A stretch of 64,000 nucleotides of DNA from Rhizobium sp. BK650 (lineage in GTDB: Bacteria > Pseudomonadota > Alphaproteobacteria > Rhizobiales > Rhizobiaceae). This document shows positions 23,542 to 31,743 of the stretch, one piece after another. Under the pieces are notes generated by a model. It was not told the DNA's origin. It searched no databases and worked only from the letters and a program-made list of their open reading frames with translations. The DNA is taken from the NCBI RefSeq assembly GCF_014195325.1, contig NZ_JACIBK010000003.1:124001-188000 (forward strand). The letters are read 5' to 3'. Position numbers and translations under genes: made by a program. Positions within the stretch are counted from its first letter, which is position 1; each line of letters opens with the position of its first letter.

Positions 23542-24408
23542 CTAGGCATAGGCTAGGCACCAGCCCGGACCGCGAACCCAGCACTGCTCGGGCGGCAGTT
23601 CATCGTGACGGTACAGCCGCGTGACCTTCCTTTGCTCGCCAGTTTCGAATGCCACCGCAAGGGCCTTTTCCGATTCCGCGTCGCGCATTCCTTCACAGGG
23701 GAAGATGGCCACCGGAGAAATCCATTGCGCGTGGAATTGCTCACCCTTACGCGTGACGAGGAACACCGCTCCCCGAAGATGCATGTTGCCCCAGTTGCTG
23801 CTGGTGAATCCAAGATCAGTCGTGAGCGGCAAGACCAGCCTTCCCCCATCATTGAGCCGGTCGAGCCAGATATCCGCCGGACGGGTTGCTCCAGCATTTA
23901 CATAGATCACATCGGCTGAAGCGAAAGCCACGGAGCTGCCGTCCCCCTGAAGCGCAGTAACGTTCCGATAGGTCCTGAGATTTTCTTTCGCCCGTGCAGC
24001 CAGCTCCGGTTCGAACTCTATCGCCGTCACCTTGCCGGATGCGGCAACAAGGTTAGCCATGATCGCGGAGTAGTAGCCGACACCAGCGCCGACATGCACG
24101 ACATGCTCGCCTGCTTGCGGCGCAACGTGCGAAAGCAGGAAGGCATGAAGTGACGGCTGCCCGTTATTGATGTGGCGCTCGGGGAGGATGCCGACGATCT
24201 CATCTGTATACAGGTAGACCGGATCAGCGGTCGGAGTTGGAACATAGTCCCTCCGCATCCGGAAGATCGGCCACGGACCAGGACCAAGGAAATCCTCTCG
24301 CGGCACTTCGGCGAACGCGGTCTCGACACGCTCATCGACGACCCTGACAGCCGCCGTGATCTGCTTTGCATAAGCGTGACGCACGATCTTTAATTCGTCC
24401 GGTGTCAT
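23542..24408 (-). CDS. Protein-L-isoaspartate O-methyltransferase-like protein
   Basis: SAM-dependent methyltransferase-like protein of 288 residues. The central Rossmann segment has HVGAGVGYYSAIMANLV (motif I), followed by KVTAIEFEPELAARAKENL and later VIYVNAGATRPADIWLDRLNDGGRLVLPL, the layout of PIMT. The N-terminal region AFAEVPREDFLGPGPW is also PIMT-like. The family hallmark around motif I is changed (AGVGYYS rather than TGSGYQ), so repair of isoaspartyl residues is not assured. The ATG at 24408 is chosen over 24420 because of GGGTGG spacing; either is possible. Confidence 0.83.
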   Translation of the reverse strand: MTPDELKIVRHAYAKQITAAVRVVDERVETAFAEVPREDFLGPGPWPIFRMRRDYVPTPTADPVYLYTDEIVGILPERHINNGQPSLHAFLLSHVAPQAGEHVVHVGAGVGYYSAIMANLVAASGKVTAIEFEPELAARAKENLRTYRNVTALQGDGSSVAFASADVIYVNAGATRPADIWLDRLNDGGRLVLPLTTDLGFTSSNWGNMHLRGAVFLVTRKGEQFHAQWISPVAIFPCEGMRDAESEKALAVAFETGEQRKVTRLYRHDELPPEQCWVRGPGWCLAYA

Positions 24409-24420
24409 CGGCAGAACCAC

Positions 24421-24745
24421 CCGAAATCTAGCTTGTTTTATCTATTGCTGCGACGAGAGAATAGATGGTTCTGTGGCAGCCGCAACGTCGCATCATGTCG
24501 TGTCGCCTTTGATGAAACACCGGAACTTCCAGCTGAGGCGCCGGATCACAGCCTTTCCGGCAAACGGAGATAGGCTGCCGGGTCGACTCGTGTAGTCTGA
24601 ACGTTCGGCGGAGGAAGGTGTTGTGCCTCGAATATGAGCGAACGGACGAGGAAGGACGTGGCCAGCACATTTTTAAGTGGCGGCTATTGGCGAACCACGC
24701 GCCTCAAGCGCCGGCAATGCCGAGCCTTCGGGCCCTTAGCGGACC
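24421..24745. other. Gene-poor interval
   Basis: No supported gene is seen in about 325 bases. The region contains an AT-richer stretch near 24430-24470 that may hold the promoter of the methyltransferase-like gene. No clear palindromes. Confidence 0.4.
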
Positions 24746-25108
24746 TTAGTTGTAATCGGGAAAGACGACCTTCTTGTCATCAGGCGCGTCCGCCCACGCT
24801 CGATAAGCCTCATATTTCACGGCACCGGACGCAATCCCCTTGACCATGCGACGGCACGCCTCGGCAGTCGCCTTCTCCGGAGGCATTCCGCTATCCCGTT
24901 CGACCTCTGTCCTTGCTCGATCGGTCATCGCTGCCAACCCATTCTCAGTACATGCCTGGATAATTCGCGAATGGGTTCCCGGCTGCTGACGAATGATAGA
25001 AGCGTAGTATTCGAAAGTCTCTCTGTTCCATGCACCGCCATCGGCCCGGACCAAAGACGGCATCGCGGCCGCTGTGATGAGTGCAGCAAAAAGCTGAATT
25101 TTGCTCAA
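24746..25108 (-). CDS. Small exported protein of unknown function
   Basis: Protein of 120 residues with a signal peptide (SKIQLFAALITAAAMPSLVRA, cleavage near residue 21). The mature part is helical with two cysteines (IQACTENG and AEACRRM), suggesting a periplasmic disulfide-bonded helical bundle. It starts at TTG 25108, preceded by GGGGGA at a good distance; no ATG fits. The in-frame region further upstream overlaps a repeat palindrome. No family is recognised. Confidence 0.6.
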   Translation of the reverse strand: MSKIQLFAALITAAAMPSLVRADGGAWNRETFEYYASIIRQQPGTHSRIIQACTENGLAAMTDRARTEVERDSGMPPEKATAEACRRMVKGIASGAVKYEAYRAWADAPDDKKVVFPDYN

Positions 25109-25183
25109 TAAATAATCCCCCAGGGGTTGTGCCCGAAGAGAAGCAGTTTTGGGATGTACGCGCAACTGTTTACCCGGGCCGCA

Positions 25184-25210
25184 TGACCGCTGTTGGCGCG
25201 AAGCAGTCAT
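25184..25210. repeat. Short palindrome related to the head of element A
   Basis: ATGACCGCTGTTGGCGCGAA followed by GCAGTCAT forms an imperfect hairpin like the heads at 5568 and 22192. No tail follows. Confidence 0.4.
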
Positions 25211-25243
25211 TGATTTATATATCTGCGATTGTATACTTGGTGA

Positions 25244-25453
25244 ATGTTTACCAACCTATGCTTAGCTGCCGCCGTCGTCATTTTCTTCGCCATACTTGCG
25301 ATCATGATCCCATTCTTAGGTAAGATTCATGATGTCAAAGAAATGACCCCAGAACTGTCTGCATGGCTTTCAGTACGACTATTCCCGCTAATGTTTCTCT
25401 TTGCCGTACTCGCTTTCCTCGGCAGCCAAGCCAGCAAGTGGGGATGGAACTAG
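25244..25453 (+). CDS. Small two-helix membrane protein
   Basis: Protein of 69 residues with two hydrophobic segments (about 3-25 and 42-62) joined by a charged loop (GKIHDVKEMTPELS). TGGTGA lies just upstream of the ATG. No family is recognised. It is divergent from the exported protein and converges with the terminase operon. Confidence 0.55.
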   Translation: MFTNLCLAAAVVIFFAILAIMIPFLGKIHDVKEMTPELSAWLSVRLFPLMFLFAVLAFLGSQASKWGWN

Positions 25454-25541
25454 TCAGTTCAATGTCCGTGGCTCTAAGCTGCCAAGGTCGCCTATCTGCC
25501 GGCGCGAAAGCGGCCATGCCGCCGCACCCCGTCATCCGCCA

Positions 25542-27041
25542 CTACCCATAGACATCATAGTCCACCGCCGCCTTCGCCTCTGTCCCCGCCCGGTGACGTG
25601 CCTTCTTCGTCACCGGCTGCGTGAATGTCAGCGCCAGCGCGTCGCCCTCGTTCGGCGAGGGCAATCCGCGTTCCTTCATGTCGTCCTTGCTTTCCAGCTG
25701 GATCTTGCCGTCGAGCCGCGCCACGGTCTCCGGGCCGACCAGATCCTGATAGAGCATCTCGTTGGCCGGATCGATCGCGCCGCCGGCCTTCAGCCAGCGT
25801 TTCATCTGGCCCCAGATATAGGCGCGCATATTGTAATAACCGGGGTCGAGCACCTTGGTTGAGCCGAACCAGACGAGCTGCCAGGAGCGGCCCATGACCG
25901 TGCCGGCGCTGACGATGCCGGTGCCGTAGCCGGCATCGACGAAGACGGCGTCGGCCTGGTATTCGTCCTCCAGCCGGGCGATCAGATTGGCGACCTCGAT
26001 GTCGTTGTCGTTGCGGGGAATGGTGGCGAGACGCTTCGAATAGAGGCCCTGGCGCAGCATGATGACAGTCGGGTCGTCGCCCGTCCAAGCGGGGTCGACA
26101 CCGATGATGACGGGGGCGAAGCCATATTGCTCGGGGCGCAAATGGACGCTGCGGGCGCGGTCGGCATCGTCGGCGGAGATGAACTGCAGGGCGGACTGGC
26201 TCGGAAACTGGCCGCGCACGCGCACCTTGACGATATCGCTATCCTCGCCGTGATCGTCCACCAACCGCTGAAGGAATTGCTTGTTGGTGCCGGGCACCGA
26301 GCGGCTGTCGATCTGCCTTCCGATCCAGCGATGGCGGAAGCGGCGGAAGCACTCGCGGAAGCGGCCGCTGTTCCGCGTCGGGTTGCCGAAGACGATCCAG
26401 ATGATGACGGTATCCTCGTCCGTCAGCGCGCCTTCGGCCACTTCCCAGACCTTGTCGTGGATCTTCGAGGCCTCGTCGAAGAGCAGGAGGATGATACGGC
26501 CCTTGTTGTGCAGGCCGGCGAAGGCTTCGGTATTGTGCTCGCTCCAGGAGATGAAATCCTGCCGCCAGCTCTCGCCGCGATCAGGGTCGCGCGACTTGAT
26601 CGACATGGCCTGCACGTCGAACCAGTGGGCGGTGATGGAAAGCCGGAACCATTTGCCGATCTCGGGCGCCGTCTTGGTGCGCAGCTGGCCCTCGGTATTG
26701 GCCGTCGTGACGATCCTACAATCGGCAAAGCAGGACATGGCCCAGTTGGACAGCATGCCCATTTCCGCCGATTTGCCGATGCCGTGGCCGGAGGCGACTG
26801 CGATCTGCAGCGGCTGGTAGCGGGTGGCGGGGTCGGCAAGATGGGCGCCGATCACCTCGTTGATCTCGTCCTGCCAGGGACGGGGGCCGTCAAAGCCCTG
26901 AAGTTCGCCCACGCCCCAGTCCCAGGCGAGCCGGCTCCAGCGCTTGGGGCTGAAGCGGCAGGAGGATGCGAGCTCGATGATAGCGTCGTTCGGGTCGCGG
27001 CTTTCGCTGACAGTGGCGGGGAGGGGCTTTTGCGGCATCAT
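25542..27041 (-). CDS. Phage terminase large subunit-like protein
   Basis: Protein of 499 residues with terminase features: Walker A-like SGHGIGKS (84-91), Walker B LLLFDEAS (186-192), a coupling-type motif in IWIVFGNPTRNSG, and a C-terminal RNase H-like nuclease domain with VIIGVDPAWTGDDPTVI and DAVFVDAGYGTG acidic residues. It would package DNA into proheads by ATP hydrolysis and cut it. It overlaps the small subunit gene by ATGA. No portal, capsid or tail genes are present nearby, so the module is a remnant or a domesticated pair. Codon use is host-like. Confidence 0.9.
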   Translation of the reverse strand: MMPQKPLPATVSESRDPNDAIIELASSCRFSPKRWSRLAWDWGVGELQGFDGPRPWQDEINEVIGAHLADPATRYQPLQIAVASGHGIGKSAEMGMLSNWAMSCFADCRIVTTANTEGQLRTKTAPEIGKWFRLSITAHWFDVQAMSIKSRDPDRGESWRQDFISWSEHNTEAFAGLHNKGRIILLLFDEASKIHDKVWEVAEGALTDEDTVIIWIVFGNPTRNSGRFRECFRRFRHRWIGRQIDSRSVPGTNKQFLQRLVDDHGEDSDIVKVRVRGQFPSQSALQFISADDADRARSVHLRPEQYGFAPVIIGVDPAWTGDDPTVIMLRQGLYSKRLATIPRNDNDIEVANLIARLEDEYQADAVFVDAGYGTGIVSAGTVMGRSWQLVWFGSTKVLDPGYYNMRAYIWGQMKRWLKAGGAIDPANEMLYQDLVGPETVARLDGKIQLESKDDMKERGLPSPNEGDALALTFTQPVTKKARHRAGTEAKAAVDYDVYG

Positions 27042-27601
27042 CGCTCCTCCGCCTCGCCGTCGCCGCGTTGCTCATTGCGCTTTTGCGCCCGCTCCAGCCG
27101 TTCGGCGAGCGCCCCAAGCCCCTTATGCTCGACGATCTCCTTGAAGGCATTGATGCGGATATGTTTGCCGATCAGCTCCAGACGGCGCAGCCGCTCGGCG
27201 AATTTCACCTTCTTCACATGGCCGATTTCGCGGCGCTCCTTGCCCGTGCCCTCATAGAGCGCGGAGATTTCGACACCCGTCACCAGCCCCTGCCGCCAAA
27301 TGGCGGGCCATTCCCCGATCGGCTTGAAATCGCCGTTCTCGTCATAGAGATCGCCGAAATCGGCTTCCGCTTCGGCGGCGAGCCGAGTCAACAGCCAGTC
27401 CGCATCGATCCGCGTGCGCTCCGAGCGCTCGGCCTTCGCCGTTTCGATGGCCGCGGCAATGGCCGGTTTCTTCAGGAGTTGATAGGCCGTCACAGCCGCT
27501 CCGCGCGGGGAATAGCCCGCTCTTATCGCCGCCTGCGCTCCGCAGGGATTGACGAGATATTCTTCCACGAAACGCTGCTGGCGCGCCGTCAGTTCGCTCA
27601 T
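27038..27601 (-). CDS. Phage terminase small subunit-like protein
   Basis: Protein of 187 residues. The N-terminal HTH-type terminase small subunit pattern is TARQQRFVEEYLVNPCGAQAAIRAGYSPRGAAVTAYQLLKKPAIAAAI, followed by a helical middle with DADWLLTRLAAEAEADFGDLYDENG and a basic coiled-coil C-terminus. It recognises DNA for packaging with the large subunit, and its stop overlaps that gene's ATG. An upstream ATG (27631) is possible. A second, decayed copy of the same gene lies at 29905-30235. Confidence 0.9.
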   Translation of the reverse strand: MSELTARQQRFVEEYLVNPCGAQAAIRAGYSPRGAAVTAYQLLKKPAIAAAIETAKAERSERTRIDADWLLTRLAAEAEADFGDLYDENGDFKPIGEWPAIWRQGLVTGVEISALYEGTGKERREIGHVKKVKFAERLRRLELIGKHIRINAFKEIVEHKGLGALAERLERAQKRNEQRGDGEAEER

Positions 27602-27758
27602 GTCACTACACCCCGGTTTGGGGTTAGCCATAACCGGAGGAAAGTTGTGGCGGTGAACGGGAGGAGCCAAGGCAGGGTAGCGAGAATTTGTAAATGTCGC
27701 CGGCAATCTCAGCTCTACGCTGTAGAAATTGAATTTCTGGAGTTCATGCACGTTGGAA

Positions 27759-27787
27759 TTGACCGTCATATAAGTATGTGCTAGATT
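27759..27787 (+). promoter_or_regulatory. Sigma70-type promoter candidate for the lysin-like gene
   Basis: TTGACC (27759-27764), 17-bp spacer, TAGATT (27782-27787), about 90 bp upstream of the ATG. Between it and the gene lie inverted repeats CTCATCAG/CTGATGAG (27821-27870) and CATCAG-ATT-CTGATG (27854-27868), which could be an operator or leader hairpin. Confidence 0.5.
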
Positions 27788-27885
27788 AGATCCTTATACA
27801 CTAAGATAACCCGTTCAGGGCTCATCAGTTTGATCTTTCGTAAATAGCAAAACCATCAGATTCTGATGAGTACAAAGGCGATGCG

Positions 27886-29904
27886 ATGTTGATAGATAGC
27901 AAGCAACGCCGGTTCTGGCGTGACTACGAAGAAAAAGTTGATCTAATGACCGATATATATTTCGGTGATGCTTTGATCCGAGTCGCGAGGCCGACTGTAT
28001 CAGCATGGGACGCTCTCGAAGCTATCATGCACTCCTTTAACTACAGGGTCAGCCCAAACGAGACTTCGGGATACACTCCCAAAGCCGCGAATTCGACTGT
28101 GAATGATCTTCGATCATTCGGAATTGCAGTGAATGTCAACGCTGCTTCAAATCCACAGAGGCAAACGACCGACAAACGGAAAGTGTGGTTCTCGAGCAAG
28201 CCGACACAAGTGGAGCGAGCTCACGATGTCTTGGAGAATGCCGCAGACACCGACATGTCGGCCGATATGATTGATGCCATCAAGGCAGTGCGAACGCTCG
28301 ACAAGAAGCGGGTCTTCGGCTGGGGAGGCGATCGGCCTACCAAAAAGAGCGCGGGCCTTTTCTTTATCAACGTGTCGCCCGAAGAACTCGCAAGGGGGCT
28401 CGATAACAGAACGGTCAGAAGGCTGGAGGAGGTCTCTCCAAAGCCAGATGAAGAAGACGAGAATTTCGATACGGACGTTCCGAGCGATCCGGTGCTTGAA
28501 GAAGAGATGTTTGGGGAGACCGAAACAATGGTCGATGTAATACATGTTGAACGCTTTCGGGTATTGCTGGATTTCATCGCCAACCATGAGGGAACGGCTC
28601 AGCAGCCGGATGGCGGATATAATACTTCGCTCGGTTTCGGGGTGCTGACCGGCGGCGAAAAGACGCTGACGAACATGACCCTCAATCAGATCGACGCGCT
28701 TCAGACGCTGATGCTCAACAACCCGAAGAACAAGTGGAATTCTTCCGCTTTGGGCCGCTATCAGATCGTCCGCACGACGCTGCGCGGCCTCAGAACGCAA
28801 CTGGGCCTGACTGGCAACGAACTCTATTCGCCGGATCTGCAGGATCGCCTTGCCACCATGCTTATCAACCGGCGCGGGCGCAGCGTCCCCGGGCTTCGTG
28901 CGGAATGGGCGAGCCTGCAGAAAGTATCACCGGCTGCCATTCTTGCTGCATACGACGCGCCTTCTCCGGGTTCCTACGCCGGTCCGGAAGTGGTTACCAC
29001 GGAGCAGCCGGACATTACCAAGATTCTCGAGGCGCTCTGGGAAAGACTGGGCGTTTCGAACACGCAGCCTTTTCCGACCCCGATCGCCATATCGCCTATG
29101 CCGCAGCTGGCGCTGAAGCCAGGGGACCGCGGGCCGGCTGTGCAGGCCCTGCAGGAGGCCCTCAGCCGCCGCAACTATCAGGTGGGCAAGATCGACGGCA
29201 TCTATGGTTCATTGACCACAGCTGCGGTCGCGGCTTTTCAGATCGATTACAACGTGCCGACGGATCATGTCGGCACCGTCGATGGCCCGACATGGGAGAT
29301 GCTGGCCAATGCGGCCAATCGCCCCCTGTCCGAGGACCGGCTGAACGCCAGCGCCGACGATCTCAGGCGGATGGGTTCTCAAATCGTCCTGAACGCCGAT
29401 CGAACGAAGATCGTCGCGATCCTCACATCGGTGTTGGGCGCGCTCGGGCTGGGAAAGGCGACGCTCGGCGACTATGGCGGACCCGGTGGATCTGTTGGTA
29501 CGGCATCGACCGCCCAGACTGCCATAACGAATTCGGCAATTCCCGTTGAACAGCAGATCGCGCATTCGATGAACGCCTTCAGTGCCACCCAGTACGGGCC
29601 GTTCTTCGGCCTCAGTCGCGACGAAACCAATGCCGTGAGGAATAAGATTCAGGATCTGGATAAACTCTACAGCCAGTCGAATTCCTCGCAACAGACCTCG
29701 CAAGTGGGCGCACGCCCCGATCTCGTCGACCCATTGATCGGACTGGCGGCGGGCGCCGCCAACATTTTCCTGCCGGGAGTAGGGGGATCGTTGGCAATGC
29801 TCGCGCTGGGGGTCGCGTCCCACATGTTCGGATCGCGGATCATCAACCGGCGGGTACAGGACCAGCGGACGGGCGCCAATATCGGCGCAGTCGGCCGGAA
29901 CTAG
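27886..29904 (+). CDS. Composite lysin-like protein (M15-like, lysozyme-like, PG-binding, membrane tail)
   Basis: Protein of 672 residues with four parts. Residues about 40-175 resemble a D,D-carboxypeptidase (M15) fold in RSFGIAVNVNAASNP and FGWGGDRP, but the usual metal-binding His and Asp of H-x-x-G-x-A-x-D are R and N, so it is probably inactive. An acidic linker follows (185-218). A lysozyme-like domain (about 219-345) has candidate catalytic E235 in ANHEGT and the core GYNTSLGFG...SSALGRYQIVRTTLRGL. A peptidoglycan-binding domain 1 (about 408-480) has LKPGDRGPAVQALQEAL. The tail has hydrophobic Gly/Ala stretches. It lies between an intact and a decayed terminase small subunit gene. The 5-prime part is more AT-rich than the rest. 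Confidence 0.75.
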   Translation: MLIDSKQRRFWRDYEEKVDLMTDIYFGDALIRVARPTVSAWDALEAIMHSFNYRVSPNETSGYTPKAANSTVNDLRSFGIAVNVNAASNPQRQTTDKRKVWFSSKPTQVERAHDVLENAADTDMSADMIDAIKAVRTLDKKRVFGWGGDRPTKKSAGLFFINVSPEELARGLDNRTVRRLEEVSPKPDEEDENFDTDVPSDPVLEEEMFGETETMVDVIHVERFRVLLDFIANHEGTAQQPDGGYNTSLGFGVLTGGEKTLTNMTLNQIDALQTLMLNNPKNKWNSSALGRYQIVRTTLRGLRTQLGLTGNELYSPDLQDRLATMLINRRGRSVPGLRAEWASLQKVSPAAILAAYDAPSPGSYAGPEVVTTEQPDITKILEALWERLGVSNTQPFPTPIAISPMPQLALKPGDRGPAVQALQEALSRRNYQVGKIDGIYGSLTTAAVAAFQIDYNVPTDHVGTVDGPTWEMLANAANRPLSEDRLNASADDLRRMGSQIVLNADRTKIVAILTSVLGALGLGKATLGDYGGPGGSVGTASTAQTAITNSAIPVEQQIAHSMNAFSATQYGPFFGLSRDETNAVRNKIQDLDKLYSQSNSSQQTSQVGARPDLVDPLIGLAAGAANIFLPGVGGSLAMLALGVASHMFGSRIINRRVQDQRTGANIGAVGRN

Positions 29905-30235
29905 GGCCAGCAGATCGCTCCAGCTCCCGCCGCCAGCTGCAGGGCCATTCCCTGATCGGCTTGAACCGCCGTTCTCGTCGTAGAGATTGCCGAGATCGGC
30001 TTCCCCCTTCGGCCGCGACCGCGCCAGCATCCAGTCGACATCGATCCTGGTGGCGCTCCGAGCGTTCGCCCTCGCTCTTGCGATGGCGGCGGCAATGGCC
30101 CGTTTCTTCAAGAGCAGCCAGCCCCTCTTCTTGGCGTCGCCCGGCGAATAGCCCGCCCTGATCGCCGCCTGCGCTCCGACAGGATCGACGAGATATTCTT
30201 TCACGAAGCGCTGTTGGCGCGCCCATCACTTCGCT
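29905..30235 (-). pseudogene. Decayed second copy of the terminase small subunit gene
   Basis: The minus strand encodes EYLVDPVGAQAAIRAGYSPG, LLLKKRAIAAAI and RIDVDWMLARS...NLYDENG, closely paralleling the intact small subunit at 27038-27601. The first codons are lost, at least one frameshift separates the segments, and the C-terminal half is missing. At DNA level about 290 bp align to 27320-27600 in the same orientation. It points to duplication followed by decay, or to insertion of foreign DNA between two related copies. Confidence 0.85.
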
Positions 30236-30517
30236 CGCGATCGGCTCCCGGTTTGCCTCAGAGAGTGCAGGCCAACGGTTGTCGAGGCGATATCGGACTA
30301 AAGTCCCATGCCGGAACTTTTTCGGACACGCGGCGTTTTGCGCTTCTGCCAGACCTCGTTTCCTGCGTTGCTGGCCCTGCTGATGTGCCCATCCCGGCAT
30401 GGCTCGGGATCGCGGCCAGGGGGAAATGACCGCTGCTCGTAACTCAAAGAAAGGCCCCCTGGGGCGCGTTGAAAATGGCTTTGACAATACTGCGCCATAG
30501 GGGAGAGGATATTTGCG

Positions 30518-30976
30518 ATGCTTAAAAAAATAAGAAAAGCGCTTGGCTTTGCTCGGAAGAACTACCGTGAGAGGGAGATTACCTGGATCGGCTATAGCGA
30601 AAATCCTTCCCGGCTCGTCATCGTCTTTAGCGATGGTAGCATGCGTACGCATCTCAATGTCATGCCGGGCTATATCGTCGGCCTGCGCGTTGCGGCCGAC
30701 AAGCTCGATTATTACGAGACCCAGGTCGCGCCGTCCAATGTCGCGTTGGAAATATCGGGTGCCAGAACCATTGCGAGCACGAGCACTCGGGCGAGCATCC
30801 ATATCAGGCCAGGCTCCAGCCTCGGGGTTATGGGCTTTGGCGCCCACACCATGGAGGTCATGCGCGCCGGGGTTCACGGCATGCGGGCTCAAAGCATGAA
30901 AACGATCAACACGGGGGGCATGAACATGGGAGCAAGGGCGGCGGCTGCTCCCGAAAGGCGCAGGGCGCATTTCTGA
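30518..30976 (+). CDS. Hypothetical protein upstream of a KTSC gene
   Basis: Protein of 152 residues. A basic N-terminus (MLKKIRKALGFARKNYRER) leads into a beta-rich part (TWIGYSENPSRLVIVFSDGSMRTH), then a variable part and a Met/Gly/His-rich tail (GVHGMRAQSMKTINTGGMNMGA). GGGGAGAGGATA precedes the ATG. The beta-rich part loosely resembles the KTSC fold of its downstream neighbour, which follows at 43 bp and may be co-transcribed. No named family is recognised. Confidence 0.6.
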   Translation: MLKKIRKALGFARKNYREREITWIGYSENPSRLVIVFSDGSMRTHLNVMPGYIVGLRVAADKLDYYETQVAPSNVALEISGARTIASTSTRASIHIRPGSSLGVMGFGAHTMEVMRAGVHGMRAQSMKTINTGGMNMGARAAAAPERRRAHF

Positions 30977-31019
30977 GATCCCGAAGGGGATCGCTGCGCA
31001 CTCTTTGCGAGGGGCGACA

Positions 31020-31349
31020 ATGGAACTTTCATCACGGCTGATCAAGGAAGTCATTTATAATCCGAGGACGCGGATCCTCGAGGTCGAGCTGCGCCTCAAC
31101 CGCCGCCGCCGCTATTACAACGTGCCGCCGGGCGTCGTCAAAAACCTGGTCACCGCGCCATCGCCGGGCTGGTATTACACGCAGCACATCCACAGCGTCT
31201 TTCCCCGCACCGAGGACGAACCGCGGCGGCGCTTTTCCTTTCCCTGGCTTCACCGTTACGCCGGCCAACAGCCAAGCCTCCACCGCGCGCCGCCGCGCCA
31301 TCACGGCGGAATGCTGCCGGCATGGCTGCAAAAGTGGCTAAGTCATTGA
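31020..31349 (+). CDS. KTSC domain-containing protein
   Basis: Protein of 109 residues whose first 60 residues match the KTSC domain pattern: SSRLIKEVIYNPRTRILEVELR, RRYYNVPPGVVKNLVTAPSPGWYY and a final HIHSVF. KTSC domains occur in small phage and bacterial proteins and next to lysyl-tRNA synthetase domains; function uncertain. The tail is basic and low in complexity, and its last codons (KWLSH) lie in the first arm of an inverted repeat. GAGGGGCGAC precedes the ATG. Confidence 0.8.
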   Translation: MELSSRLIKEVIYNPRTRILEVELRLNRRRRYYNVPPGVVKNLVTAPSPGWYYTQHIHSVFPRTEDEPRRRFSFPWLHRYAGQQPSLHRAPPRHHGGMLPAWLQKWLSH

Positions 31350-31540
31350 TCCTGAATAAGTGACGCACCAGAGCGGAAAAACTTTTATATTTTTTTCGTT
31401 CATCCGGCGCTTTCTCCCGTTTTGAATTTTCTTTACGCGTAAGTTGAGGGGTAAGTGGATCACTTATTCAGAATCAATGACTTAGTGGGATTTTTGGGCG
31501 TTTTCGGCCCATTTTTCCAAATTCTTATTCAGGATCAATG
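31338..31540. repeat. Inverted repeats with a third copy
   Basis: The 26-base arm 31338-31363 (CTAAGTCATTGATCCTGAAT...) matches the reverse complement of 31460-31485 at 25 of 26 positions, with a 96-bp AT-rich spacer between. A third copy, 31524-31540, is an exact 17-base match in the second orientation. The first arm overlaps the 3-prime end of the KTSC gene. This could be the end structure of a small mobile element, a binding-site array, or an attachment-type site. Confidence 0.85.
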
Positions 31541-31614
31541 GGTTATTGCGTGGTCCAGAGGGATATGGCCTGCTGGAGCGGGGAATTGCGCGAACGGAGA
31601 GGGCGTGCCGTGGG

Positions 31615-31662
31615 ACACCCCGTCTGTCCTGCCGGGTTGCCCCGGCAGGACAGAGGGGGTGT
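31615..31662. other. Very strong 48-base hairpin
   Basis: ACACCCC-GT-CTGTCCTGCCGGG, loop TTGC, CCCGGCAGGACAG-AG-GGGGTGT: 21 standard pairs plus one internal A-T and one mismatch. No T tract follows on either strand. It lies between the inverted repeats and the TetR gene. It may be a structured RNA, a barrier to transcription, or the core of a mobile element. Confidence 0.8.
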
Positions 31663-31714
31663 CGGAGAATGCGAAGGTCGACGCGATGTAGGCGTCAATC
31701 CAGCAACTGAGGCC
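31653..31714 (+). repeat. Direct repeat flanking the TetR/monooxygenase pair, left copy
   Basis: About 62 bases starting GAGGGGG-TGTCGGAGAA align at roughly 70 percent identity with 33655-33716, in the same orientation. Shared words include CGGAGAA, GACGCGA, TCAATCC and AACTGAG. The pair brackets the TetR repressor and the FAD monooxygenase. Confidence 0.6.
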
Positions 31715-31743
31715 TCACGGGGCGGCAGGGCCTACTCAAGGCC

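Noticed and set aside
26127-27257. Plus-strand frame of 376 codons over the terminase genes
   Set aside because: Antisense to coupled terminase genes; composition rich in Ala/Gly/Arg/His, as expected for a mirror of GC-rich coding DNA.
29843-31054. Minus-strand frame of 403 codons over the KTSC region
   Set aside because: Only its last part resembles protein, namely a frame of the decayed terminase copy; the rest is antisense to two plus-strand genes.
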